Shown one piece after another: positions 38,501 to 46,246 of a DNA stretch of 46,246 nucleotides (positions within the stretch are counted from its first letter, which is position 1; every line of letters begins with the position of its first letter). The notes beneath the pieces are model-generated. The model was given only the letters and a program-made list of their open reading frames with translations, searched no databases and had not been told where the DNA came from. The position numbers and the translations under genes were made by a program. This DNA is from Candidatus Paenibacillus intestinavium. GTDB lineage: Bacteria > Bacillota > Bacilli > Paenibacillales > Paenibacillaceae. The stretch spans positions 1-46,246 of the forward strand of contig DXHF01000041.1 in NCBI GenBank assembly GCA_019113605.1, given 5' to 3'.

Positions 38501-41500
38501 TTGCCCATCTTGATAAATTCGATAGTATTGCAACCAGTAATCATCCACTGCAGGGGTCCATTGTAACTTGACTGTATTGCTGTCCACCTCTGAAGCAATG
38601 ATTTCCGACCCAGACGCCCATTCCGGGGCTGATTGATCCGGCTTAGCAAAATCCTCAGCTGAAATAAATGTCGTTCCGGTAAAGTGGATCGCATCCCCGT
38701 TGATGCTGCCGGAAGTCGTAGCAGTTGCGGAGATATCTCTAACCGGATCGTAAAATTCGTCCCCCCACGTATCTTCCACTTCCGTCTCCATACGGATTTT
38801 AAAAATTCCTTCAAATTCTTGCATCCGAGGCATTTCTATTTTATATCGCTCTTCCGCGGTAATCCGATTTAGTGAAGGTGTGGCTGTACCCTTAAGCACA
38901 ATCTCATCATCATCTTCACCCAACAATTCAACCTTCGCCCCTGCAGTCCATTGTGGAAGGGTACTCACCGTATCAAAATCCACATAAACGTGTCCAGTTC
39001 CGATTGTCAGCCAATCTTCACGTTTGATTTCTGCTACATATTTACCTTCGTGCCATATGGCATTCTGTGGTTTATGCCCTTCCATTTGAATCATAACATT
39101 TTCTGCTTTTTCAGGTTGATGGAATTCCACTTCAATATAAATATTGTTTCCTGTTAATAAAAAGTATGGAAATGATGGAACGACACCCGTAACATCGACC
39201 TCATATTTACTAAACCTGTCGTAGAACTGTTTGCCCATGGAAAGGATCATTTTCTTCACATAGGGTTGATCTGTATTATACAGTGTCCATACTTCACCTG
39301 AACGCCACGTTTGATCATCTATAGTGGCCACCGCATAGATATGATGCCAGTGTACATCTCCTTCGTAAAATAACTTGGCATCCTTTGACCAATAACCACT
39401 GGCAGATGCAGTTGTGCGCCCAACCCATATGTCATCACCGTAAATATCGACCACACTGCCCGCAGGTGCGCGACCGTTTAGGTTTACAGATAAATCTACG
39501 ATGCGTTCGGGCACTTCGATCGTGATTGCTTTTGCAGCCAAGGATTCATGACCAATCGTCTCAAGTCCTAAATCATGCTGCAAATGTGCTGTAATATTCC
39601 AATCCTTCTCAAGGCCTTTATCTTGATCCGCGGGCAAATGGACTTTGAATAATACAACGCCTTCTTCCTGGGGATCAAGGCTGCCGATGGCAATCGATGC
39701 CACAGAACCCGTATATGGATTGCCATTCAGAACGACACTATCAGAAACGATTTGCACGCCTGGTGGCAAATCCAGATTCAGGGCTACATTATCAACCCTG
39801 TCATTTGCTCCATTACGGTATGTGACACGTAGGTTCATGTCCATCCCTAATGTCGCTTCATGACCTACCCTTTGTATGCCATTGCCTTCTCGACCTGCAA
39901 AAAATCTACCTTCTGCCAATTTGAAATTCCCAATGTTCATAGAAGGGACATTGTCCACAACGACCACTCTTTCTCCTATCGCTTGTGGAGATCCCGTTTT
40001 TACGATTTGCAACAAATATTGTCCCGAAGTTGGGGCAAGTACGTTTAGGTCATGCTTACTCCTAAGGAATTGAGTTGCTACTTTCTTACCTCGCTTACCT
40101 GCATGATCCAGTACATATAAATTGGCTTCCCCTTGCTTGAATGTCCCATTGTATTCAATCGTGCCCGAAATCGGTATTCCTCTGCGTATCACTTCTAGGG
40201 ATATGTTAATATTTTTGTCCACTCCAGTAACAATAGTCTGAGTAGCCTCTGACACCCCCATCTGTGAACCTTGCAGGTGAACCTCAATCCGATCGCCTTT
40301 TTGTGCTTTGAATGAATGAATACCACTTCTAATGACTTGACGTAATTGTAAAACCTTCGTGGATCCATCTAAATTCGCCACTTGCAATGTGAGAAGCCCG
40401 TTTCGCAACAATTCGTTCACATCAAGGTTCAAATCACCAGAATTTTCATTCTTGATGGTGATGTCAACATTAAGATTGTAGTCATGAAGTAATGTTCCCT
40501 GATAGGAAACCTCCGTTGTTTGATTTTGATTCACTTCAATATTCGGTATGGCATAACCGACCAGCTTAAAGGCATAGTCATGATTTAACACTTCAATCGT
40601 AGACACACCCGAAGGTACCTCAACCGTAAAAATACCATTGGTATCAGTGACTGCATAGAAAGGTTCTGAGTCAACAAAATTTTTAAATAGCTGGGTATGC
40701 ATCAGAACTACTCGAACACCTTGAATCGGTTCTCCATCCTGATCCAAGATTGTCCCTTTTACTGTCCCGGTATTTTTATATTCGGTTGCATACGCCCTCT
40801 CGATGTCAAATACATCACCTATTAAAGCTGGAACCTCTATTACCCCGTCCGTATAGGCTTCATATAAGATACGGGTCCCCGACACATGTACGTTCACATC
40901 TGTGCCTTGTATCAATCGGGTTTTTCCAAAAGGATGGGCTATCCCGTGCTCGTTCGTTACCGCGGTACCTACAAGCTGACCGTTTTCTCCATTCGTAACA
41001 GTCACTCGCTCACCCTTAATCGGGTCCCCCGCTTCGTTGATGACACGTACAGAAAATGCGCTGCGTGTTAACAATGAAACTGATTCACTGATCACTCCGC
41101 CTGCACTGATTTCAAACTCCGTACGATTGACGTGAATGCCCTCATCTAGTAATTCGACGGTGTAATCATCGCTAGGGATTAGATTACTAAAAGTGACTGA
41201 CTGGTTACCGTTTAGTTTAAAATACTCACCAGATTGCTTACTTGCACTCCATAATTGGACCGCTGCCGATCCTAAGCTAGGCTGTGCTCCACCAGGAACA
41301 TTAAATGTAAAGGATACCGTCAATTCCCCTGACACGAGCAATGGAAAACCTACAATAGCAACCGGTTCTGTGATAAATCCATTTCCATCGTCCATCGTTC
41401 CGGTTAGACTCAGAAGCTTGGAAATGCCAGCTGTAATTGGGAAGCTATACTTATACAAACCTACTTGCACAGAATCCTCTATCAAAGTCAAATCTTCTGT

Positions 41501-44500
41501 TTCGATGATCGCATCACCGTTACCATCAATCTTTTCGTAAGTTAGTACTGCTTTTGCAAGCATGTTTGGTTTACCCGTCATCTTTATGAGCAAATCCTCA
41601 CCCAGTGGAGCCACGTTTCTCATTTTCGAGAAAGTAGGGATACTCCATGTGAAAGAGCCGACAGACAACGCAGCAGTGGTCACTTCCACCGTGTCCGTAT
41701 GCGGTACAGTACTTCCATCTAGCACAGTAAAAACTTGATACGTGTACGTAGTGGATGGTTTCGGATATCGATCCATGTAAGTTAATTTCATCGGATCTAT
41801 CGTATCATCAAGGCTTACCCACGTTTCATTTGCTTCTTTTCGTCTGATTTCATAATGGTCTAGCGTCGAACCAGGTGTGTCCACTCTTGCTTCCCATGTT
41901 AATTGCACAGAACCATCCGTTTGCTCTGCTGCAAATAAGGAAACAAGACCAGCGGATACCGCGGCGGTCTTTACCTGCGTGGTGCTCGGTCCAGTAGTCG
42001 TCTGTCCATGGGAGTTCCCCGCTTCCACCTTAAATTGATAGGTGGTATCAGGTGTTAACCCTGTGATTGTTACATGGCTATTTGTACCCGTCACCGTTTT
42101 AACAGGGGTAGAATTGCCATTCTGATAGATGAGATAATTCGTTACAGACCCCGTAGCCACTGACCAGTCTAATCGAATGGAAGTTGTTCCAATCTGTGTA
42201 GCCGTCAGTTCACTTTCAGTACTCCAAGTAGGCGGTTCCTGAATTATTGCAGATAGATCCAACGTAGTTATAAACGTTTGGGTACCAGACAGATTACTGT
42301 GTTCCGGGTCCAAATTATTGCTTTGGGTTTGATACGAAATGTGAGCTTTATCCCCTATTACAATAATACTGGGATTAATGCTGCTCATTAAACCCGCTAC
42401 CCCGTCGGATGATTGGCTGATGAGGTAAGGCTTATTATCTATGCGATCAAATAAATAAACTTGCTTAATCAGCTTATTTGTTGTATTTTGCGCGACAACA
42501 TCACGTTCTGTGACATATGCGACATAGCGGCCATCAGCGCTTATTGTCGGTTTGGCATCAAACTGACCGACCTGACCGACATCTCCTGCAAAATACCCCC
42601 TCCAGTCCACAGAGATTCGTTCTGTTATGTCCTCCAAAGTATCATATACATAGGCATGGTATGATTTTGAGCCTCCGTCAAAGTTCTGATGATGGACATA
42701 ACTCACATAACGGCCATCTCCACTTAAACTGGGTTGGTCATACTTGTAATATTGTTTCGTCTCTTGTCGTTCAATCGTATTCTTCGTCCCTAATAAAATA
42801 TTTTGGACATAAACCAGCTTTCTATTTCCATCAGTAGTTTGAATTGTATATGAGATCGTACTCCCATCCGCACTAATTACAGGGGAGCCTGGAATGCCTG
42901 TTAGGGATTCATCCCCTTGCGTAATGAACTGCAAAGGATCTGCGCTCTCATCCACATGATAGACGTAAATCGCTATTTTTCCAGCATCATGGGATGATGG
43001 GATCAGACGATCCTCCGTCATAAAAACAATCGTGCTTCCATCAGCACTAATGACTAATGGCTGTGAAGATTGTGGTATCGAAGTAGCTTTCGCATTAATG
43101 CGGATCGTCTTAGGCGTCGGTCCCGATTCATCATACAAAAACACAGCTTCACCCGTTTGACCCTGTTCAGCTACCAAGTTTTTAGCTTGAGATGAGAACG
43201 CAATCCGTTTCCCATCACTACTAATGGACGGACTATCGTCTGGACCATTTCCTGGTACTGTCGAATCCCCCAGTATATGACTGATCAGCTTCAGCTCATT
43301 TTCTTCGCGATCGTATCGGTAAATATGACTCCAGCCATCACTTCCAATTGTGTTGTCCGGCTTAATGGATGAGGTAAATACGACATATCTCCCATCCAAA
43401 CTTAATGAAGCATTCTCTGCCCTTGTTTTAAATGGATTTCCATCCGGATGACTCATCATTTCCGTTGTAATTCCCAAACCTGCTTTTGATGTTTTCCCAG
43501 TCAAAAAGACATCTTCTGACTCATTTCCATCTTCATCTTTCGCAACTATTCGATACTCATATGTTGTGTCTTGCTGTAAATAACTATATATCGGGCTGCC
43601 AAATTGGATACCTGTCGCATTCGCATCGAATAGTTTGCCTTCCATAAGAGCAGAAGAACCCGTAATTAAAGGTTGCGTGCTTCCATTTCGAAATACAGTA
43701 TACGTTAATTGGGCGTCAGGAGCTGCATCCGCTGGGGGATCCCATTCCAGCATGAGTGCTCCTGGATAGGTTTCCGTGATACGCGCTTGTGTAACTGGTC
43801 CCATCGCGGCTGTTAAACCCATTACAAGCATGGATGGACCCGTACCCCCTTGGGGTAATGCTAAACCAATGCCAGCGTGTTCAAGCACCTTATTCATACT
43901 TAATACTGGGCATATGAACGCTAGTTCCCCATCGTTATCCGGACACTCTCGCAAAGGTTGTCCAAGCAACAAGGCATCCCTTACCGCTTCTGAAGTTAAC
44001 TGTGAATCCGCTAACCACGCTAAAGCGGCTGCCGCGGTAACGTACCCCGCCGCGAACGAGGTTCCTGAAGAGGTACCATATAAATCATTCGGCTTCGTCG
44101 ATACAATATTCCCTCCCGGTGCATATACATCCGCCTGTTTGTTCGATGAGCTGATTAAGTTATGATTCTGTCCCGTTGCGCCTACAGACACAACACCTGG
44201 CAATGCGGCAGGAAAATAACCACTAATATCCTCCCCATTGTTGCCCGCAGCGGCAACGATCAGAACATCTGCAGCTTGCGCATATTGAACAGCATCTTGC
44301 AGCAAACGCGGAACTTCAGTAAAACGTTCACCAAAGCTCATATTAATAACACGTACACGCTCTCCTGCAGGTCCCCTCCAATTAACCGCGTAAAGGACCG
44401 CTTCATAAATATCGGATAACCGTGCTTCCTTTAATTCATTAAGAACCTTAACCGACAGTACAAATACTGGCGCTGTACCTGCGGCCCCTACGATACCCGT

Positions 44501-45217
44501 CCCATTGTTGGCAGCCGCATTAATAATTCCTGTTACTCGTGTGCCATGACCGCTAAGATCCATCATATTCATCGGATCTTCGCTGTCTTGGATATTGATT
44601 CCTGGAAGCACTCTGCCATTCAAATCCTCATGTTGTAGATCTACGCCCGTATCCAGAACGGCTACATAGACAGACTCTGCTTCAGTATTCGAAGTTAGGC
44701 GATGTGCATCCAATCGTTGCCATGCCCGCTCAGCATCAATCACCTCTAGTGCCCACTGGGTGGATTGTGCTGGGTCATTCAACGTATTATTCGCTTTAAG
44801 AAACCGATCAAATTCTGCGTAGACTACTTGAGGATGTTCCGATAACGCCTCTATCGCTAAGTTCATCCGATCTAGATCTGCAAAACCAAGTAAGACAAGG
44901 TGTTCATCCAACATTGTTGCAGACTCTGGATGGAATAGGTAAAGTAATTCCGACGCTACCAGCCCGTCGATGTCTTGGTCTAATTTAACAATCACCTGGC
45001 CAAGAGCAGGGTCGCCTGATGAGAGACCGACATCCTGCACGCTTTCCCCATCTACGATTGAATTATCGATTTGATCCAAAAAGTCCACCGTTGATACACG
45101 AGAAGATATTTGACCCTGCACGATCTCAGCAGGGATCAATTGAAATAAAAGTAACATTGATAAAAGGATACAAGTCCATGAGACAATTAAACGTCTGCCG
45201 GTTTTAGCTTTAAGCAA
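35540..45217 (-). CDS. 3225-aa secreted subtilisin-like (S8) serine protease with beta-propeller-like, FN3, Cna/carboxypeptidase-regulatory-like, DUF5011-like and SLH modules
   Basis: TTG start with GGAGGAG SD; S8 triad motifs VAVLDTGVDLQHEDLNG, SGHGTRVTGI, GTSSGTSFAAGYV; repeated 'ISADGSTI/LSGDGRYVSYV' propeller motifs; multiple FN3; C-terminal SLH (ITRAEYVTLLLRVLGV, ITREQMGVLLHRTW, ATRAEAAVMIRRFA). Confidence 0.9.
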   Translation of the reverse strand: MLKAKTGRRLIVSWTCILLSMLLLFQLIPAEIVQGQISSRVSTVDFLDQIDNSIVDGESVQDVGLSSGDPALGQVIVKLDQDIDGLVASELLYLFHPESATMLDEHLVLLGFADLDRMNLAIEALSEHPQVVYAEFDRFLKANNTLNDPAQSTQWALEVIDAERAWQRLDAHRLTSNTEAESVYVAVLDTGVDLQHEDLNGRVLPGINIQDSEDPMNMMDLSGHGTRVTGIINAAANNGTGIVGAAGTAPVFVLSVKVLNELKEARLSDIYEAVLYAVNWRGPAGERVRVINMSFGERFTEVPRLLQDAVQYAQAADVLIVAAAGNNGEDISGYFPAALPGVVSVGATGQNHNLISSSNKQADVYAPGGNIVSTKPNDLYGTSSGTSFAAGYVTAAAALAWLADSQLTSEAVRDALLLGQPLRECPDNDGELAFICPVLSMNKVLEHAGIGLALPQGGTGPSMLVMGLTAAMGPVTQARITETYPGALMLEWDPPADAAPDAQLTYTVFRNGSTQPLITGSSALMEGKLFDANATGIQFGSPIYSYLQQDTTYEYRIVAKDEDGNESEDVFLTGKTSKAGLGITTEMMSHPDGNPFKTRAENASLSLDGRYVVFTSSIKPDNTIGSDGWSHIYRYDREENELKLISHILGDSTVPGNGPDDSPSISSDGKRIAFSSQAKNLVAEQGQTGEAVFLYDESGPTPKTIRINAKATSIPQSSQPLVISADGSTIVFMTEDRLIPSSHDAGKIAIYVYHVDESADPLQFITQGDESLTGIPGSPVISADGSTISYTIQTTDGNRKLVYVQNILLGTKNTIERQETKQYYKYDQPSLSGDGRYVSYVHHQNFDGGSKSYHAYVYDTLEDITERISVDWRGYFAGDVGQVGQFDAKPTISADGRYVAYVTERDVVAQNTTNKLIKQVYLFDRIDNKPYLISQSSDGVAGLMSSINPSIIVIGDKAHISYQTQSNNLDPEHSNLSGTQTFITTLDLSAIIQEPPTWSTESELTATQIGTTSIRLDWSVATGSVTNYLIYQNGNSTPVKTVTGTNSHVTITGLTPDTTYQFKVEAGNSHGQTTTGPSTTQVKTAAVSAGLVSLFAAEQTDGSVQLTWEARVDTPGSTLDHYEIRRKEANETWVSLDDTIDPMKLTYMDRYPKPSTTYTYQVFTVLDGSTVPHTDTVEVTTAALSVGSFTWSIPTFSKMRNVAPLGEDLLIKMTGKPNMLAKAVLTYEKIDGNGDAIIETEDLTLIEDSVQVGLYKYSFPITAGISKLLSLTGTMDDGNGFITEPVAIVGFPLLVSGELTVSFTFNVPGGAQPSLGSAAVQLWSASKQSGEYFKLNGNQSVTFSNLIPSDDYTVELLDEGIHVNRTEFEISAGGVISESVSLLTRSAFSVRVINEAGDPIKGERVTVTNGENGQLVGTAVTNEHGIAHPFGKTRLIQGTDVNVHVSGTRILYEAYTDGVIEVPALIGDVFDIERAYATEYKNTGTVKGTILDQDGEPIQGVRVVLMHTQLFKNFVDSEPFYAVTDTNGIFTVEVPSGVSTIEVLNHDYAFKLVGYAIPNIEVNQNQTTEVSYQGTLLHDYNLNVDITIKNENSGDLNLDVNELLRNGLLTLQVANLDGSTKVLQLRQVIRSGIHSFKAQKGDRIEVHLQGSQMGVSEATQTIVTGVDKNINISLEVIRRGIPISGTIEYNGTFKQGEANLYVLDHAGKRGKKVATQFLRSKHDLNVLAPTSGQYLLQIVKTGSPQAIGERVVVVDNVPSMNIGNFKLAEGRFFAGREGNGIQRVGHEATLGMDMNLRVTYRNGANDRVDNVALNLDLPPGVQIVSDSVVLNGNPYTGSVASIAIGSLDPQEEGVVLFKVHLPADQDKGLEKDWNITAHLQHDLGLETIGHESLAAKAITIEVPERIVDLSVNLNGRAPAGSVVDIYGDDIWVGRTTASASGYWSKDAKLFYEGDVHWHHIYAVATIDDQTWRSGEVWTLYNTDQPYVKKMILSMGKQFYDRFSKYEVDVTGVVPSFPYFLLTGNNIYIEVEFHQPEKAENVMIQMEGHKPQNAIWHEGKYVAEIKREDWLTIGTGHVYVDFDTVSTLPQWTAGAKVELLGEDDDEIVLKGTATPSLNRITAEERYKIEMPRMQEFEGIFKIRMETEVEDTWGDEFYDPVRDISATATTSGSINGDAIHFTGTTFISAEDFAKPDQSAPEWASGSEIIASEVDSNTVKLQWTPAVDDYWLQYYRIYQDGQWIATVAGNITTHRVKDLTQGQSYFFEVKAFDIAENSTATKLDLLIEAGNVTAIVDNDQLQQFAYLQSEILAARPDVVRAASKAKIATFFSYAGNTKTAFDTAKFVDLRNPQFDRIEDKLKAMDRCTIPQDAKDHMAFMVEKVREQLTLEFVTTGILTTTSVISAFSGVGLAPGFALDAVGTMIGKSLAKDSKKAMDNVEGLLDSWLEMPEVECGGEPDEPNAPPGGDWEDGTSKSKDPDKKPVAKPTFVYDPSGYVFEAVEDNRLEGVLTTIMYRENTTDAWEFWDADWYGQLNPHYTNAEGRYGWDVPVGWWQVIYEKEGYETAYSAELKVLPEHFDVNIGLKSVHGPKVAKVQAISGNSYVDITFDKYVRTDSITEEAISLYLPSGTESIVNQLEVLNPVMISQGNKGDSSGRVNNELTLKVRVHLNDSLVEGHEYRLNVQAPLMSYADRFVSTPYERTFSVLPLDKVDPIVTMNGAAEVSIVAGELYLDLGATAIDDRDGVLTKQLVVGGGPVNTAIPGTYQILYSATDTAGNVGIATRKVIVIPQPVKVIVNQLNEKEMLVYGAYHQANLKVYNDANIVVTTATLLDKGSAIFALEEGNGYYATQTVNGVESAHSGKVDMKAVGKVDPETPVTPPYYPVIPILPGNKEGTKWLHEQDTVITLPGGAILTIPGGQWTASEEEIRIFVEVTPENIQSTVGLKVMDWAGTIRFVQIDKSGVTKELAQWPTDLIMEFAFPDTFQVTQPDRIGIYMRDEDSGAWKYMPTLFDTHSNTVRYKLSSNGTWALMLSQLEFNDMAKHWARNDVEVLAGRQIIAGRREGHFDPQANITRAEYVTLLLRVLGVDSTKPSQSHPFTDVDKDAWYAQDVGIAWSLGLVSGMSETEYAPLAPITREQMGVLLHRTWQYKQFTQDLEQSGSSFLTSYKDQEEISSWAMEGISFAVQQGIIQGRATDILAPQNTATRAEAAVMIRRFADLTMSQLLLP

Positions 45218-45520
45218 GTTTTTTCTCCTCCGATTCTACGTTCATCTTTTATTGTAATACTATTAAATCTAATACTATTCCCTTTAATCAGGTCCCTCTG
45301 AATGCCTCTACCGTAAAGAAACCAAGGTTCACATGCCGTACAAATAACTCCTTTCTTATTATTTTCACATTACATAACTCCTACTTACCTATCGTTTCTC
45401 CCCACCATACCATTCCAAGGTTAAGGTTGGGTAAAGCTTGCAGAGATTTAACAGGATTTTATGACGTTTTTAAAAATTGGATTGAGGAAAGAGAATGCGT
45501 CGAAAAATCCGAGAAGAATA

Positions 45521-45551
45521 CGAATGCCCGCTTGTTTTAAGCGGGCATTCG
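45521..45551. terminator. Perfect hairpin (13-bp arms)
   Basis: CGAATGCCCGCTT-GTTTT-AAGCGGGCATTCG. Confidence 0.6.
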
Positions 45552-45665
45552 TTACAGAAGCATTAAGAATAGGGCTTTTGGCTGTTCCGCACAATTCTTT
45601 TGCGAGTAGCCCTTGCCATAGTAAGGTATTCTGCTTTCTTTTGTCCCGATTTTGGTAACATTCAT
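45552..45665 (-). CDS. Candidate small ORF, 37 aa
   Basis: MNVTKIGTKESRIPYYGKGYSQKNCAEQPKALFLMLL* with AAGGAGGT SD 9 nt upstream and a perfect hairpin starting directly after the stop. No homology recognised. Confidence 0.35.
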   Translation of the reverse strand: MNVTKIGTKESRIPYYGKGYSQKNCAEQPKALFLMLL

Positions 45666-45777
45666 TAACTAAACACCTCCTTAGGTTCAACCCTTCATCA
45701 TGCTGCCAGGCAGCGTGACTACTATGGTATCTGCTGACTTCTCACGATAAATCTTGTTTCAACCGCATGGCGCACAA

Positions 45778-45818
45778 AGAGGTTACCCACGAGTTAGATA
45801 ACTCATGAGTAACCTCTT
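45778..45818. terminator. Hairpin downstream of histidine kinase gene
   Basis: AAGAGGTTACCCACGAGTT-AGAT-AACTCATGAGTAACCTCTT. Confidence 0.65.
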
Positions 45819-45846
45819 ATCTCTTTTCATAATTCTACTGAACAAT

Positions 45847-46246
45847 CTATAATGAGTTAGTCGGCACAGTAAATGTAATGGTTGTTCCAACGCCAGGCGT
45901 GCTTATAACATGCATTCCGTTACCGTATAGTCGCTTCAAGCGTTGCTGGTTATTTACTAAACCTATCCCTTTTTCTCGATCGGGCTGTATAGTAAAAAGT
46001 TGTTTTATTGTTTCTTCGTCCATCCCTACACCGTCATCAATTACCGAAATTTCCGCATAGCCATCTGCTTCGCGGATTTTTATTGTAATTAATCCTCCTT
46101 CGACTCGCTTCAATACTCCGTGATTGACAGCATTTTCGACTAATATTTGGATAGATAAAGGCGGTATCATTATATTTTGTACTTCGTCTATCTCCCATTT
46201 TATATGTAGCCGATCTTCAAAACGCTCCTTTTCAATATATAAATAA
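45847..46246 (-). CDS. Sensor histidine kinase (YesM/LytS-type), C-terminal part; continues past window end
   Basis: Open to the window edge: ...KWEIDEVQNIMIPPLSIQILVENAVNHGVLKR..., DDGVGM, GIGLVNNQQRLKRLYG, STPGVGTTITFTVP (HATPase_c). Confidence 0.9.
   Translation of the reverse strand, partial: YLYIEKERFEDRLHIKWEIDEVQNIMIPPLSIQILVENAVNHGVLKRVEGGLITIKIREADGYAEISVIDDGVGMDEETIKQLFTIQPDREKGIGLVNNQQRLKRLYGNGMHVISTPGVGTTITFTVPTNSL

Noticed and set aside
45693-45725. Riboswitch from the GCTGCC-A-GGCAGC palindrome
   Set aside because: Only a short palindrome; no conserved riboswitch core or downstream regulated metabolic gene is evident.
1-46246. rRNA, tRNA, prophage or plasmid replication genes
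   Set aside because: No recognisable cloverleaf, rRNA segment, phage structural gene, integrase or rep gene was found by reading; a tRNAscan/Infernal run would be needed for certainty.

Overview
This AT-rich window looks like a Paenibacillus-type Firmicute. It carries SLH-anchored exoenzymes, CUT1/Lpl-type sugar ABC transporters without a local ATPase, and a large AraC regulator with a membrane sensor. Left to right it contains: (1) a truncated and internally deleted NAD(P)H oxidoreductase; (2) an intact dus gene, then a minus-strand sugar-uptake/GH88 cluster with two paralogous solute-binding proteins, closed on the right by a decayed second copy of dus plus its terminator; (3) a 1504-aa SLH beta-helix (pectate-lyase-like) protein; (4) an IS3-type remnant and an M20 amidohydrolase + MFS pair; (5) a fructan locus made of an 1876-aa SLH-anchored GH32 enzyme with inulin-binding-like repeats, a cytoplasmic GH32 twin, a fructokinase-GH32 fusion, an ABC importer and a LacI regulator with three near-identical operators; (6) a 3225-aa subtilisin/SLH protein bracketed by a ~65-bp duplicated histidine-kinase 3' end; (7) the C-terminus of a YesM/LytS-type histidine kinase. 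The best candidate for a distinctive system is the fructan locus. It reads as an extracellular cycloinulo-oligosaccharide fructanotransferase-like enzyme feeding an importer and an intracellular sister enzyme. Both of these GH32 proteins carry Glu where the canonical WMNDPNG nucleophile Asp should be. All calls come from reading the sequence; no database search was run.
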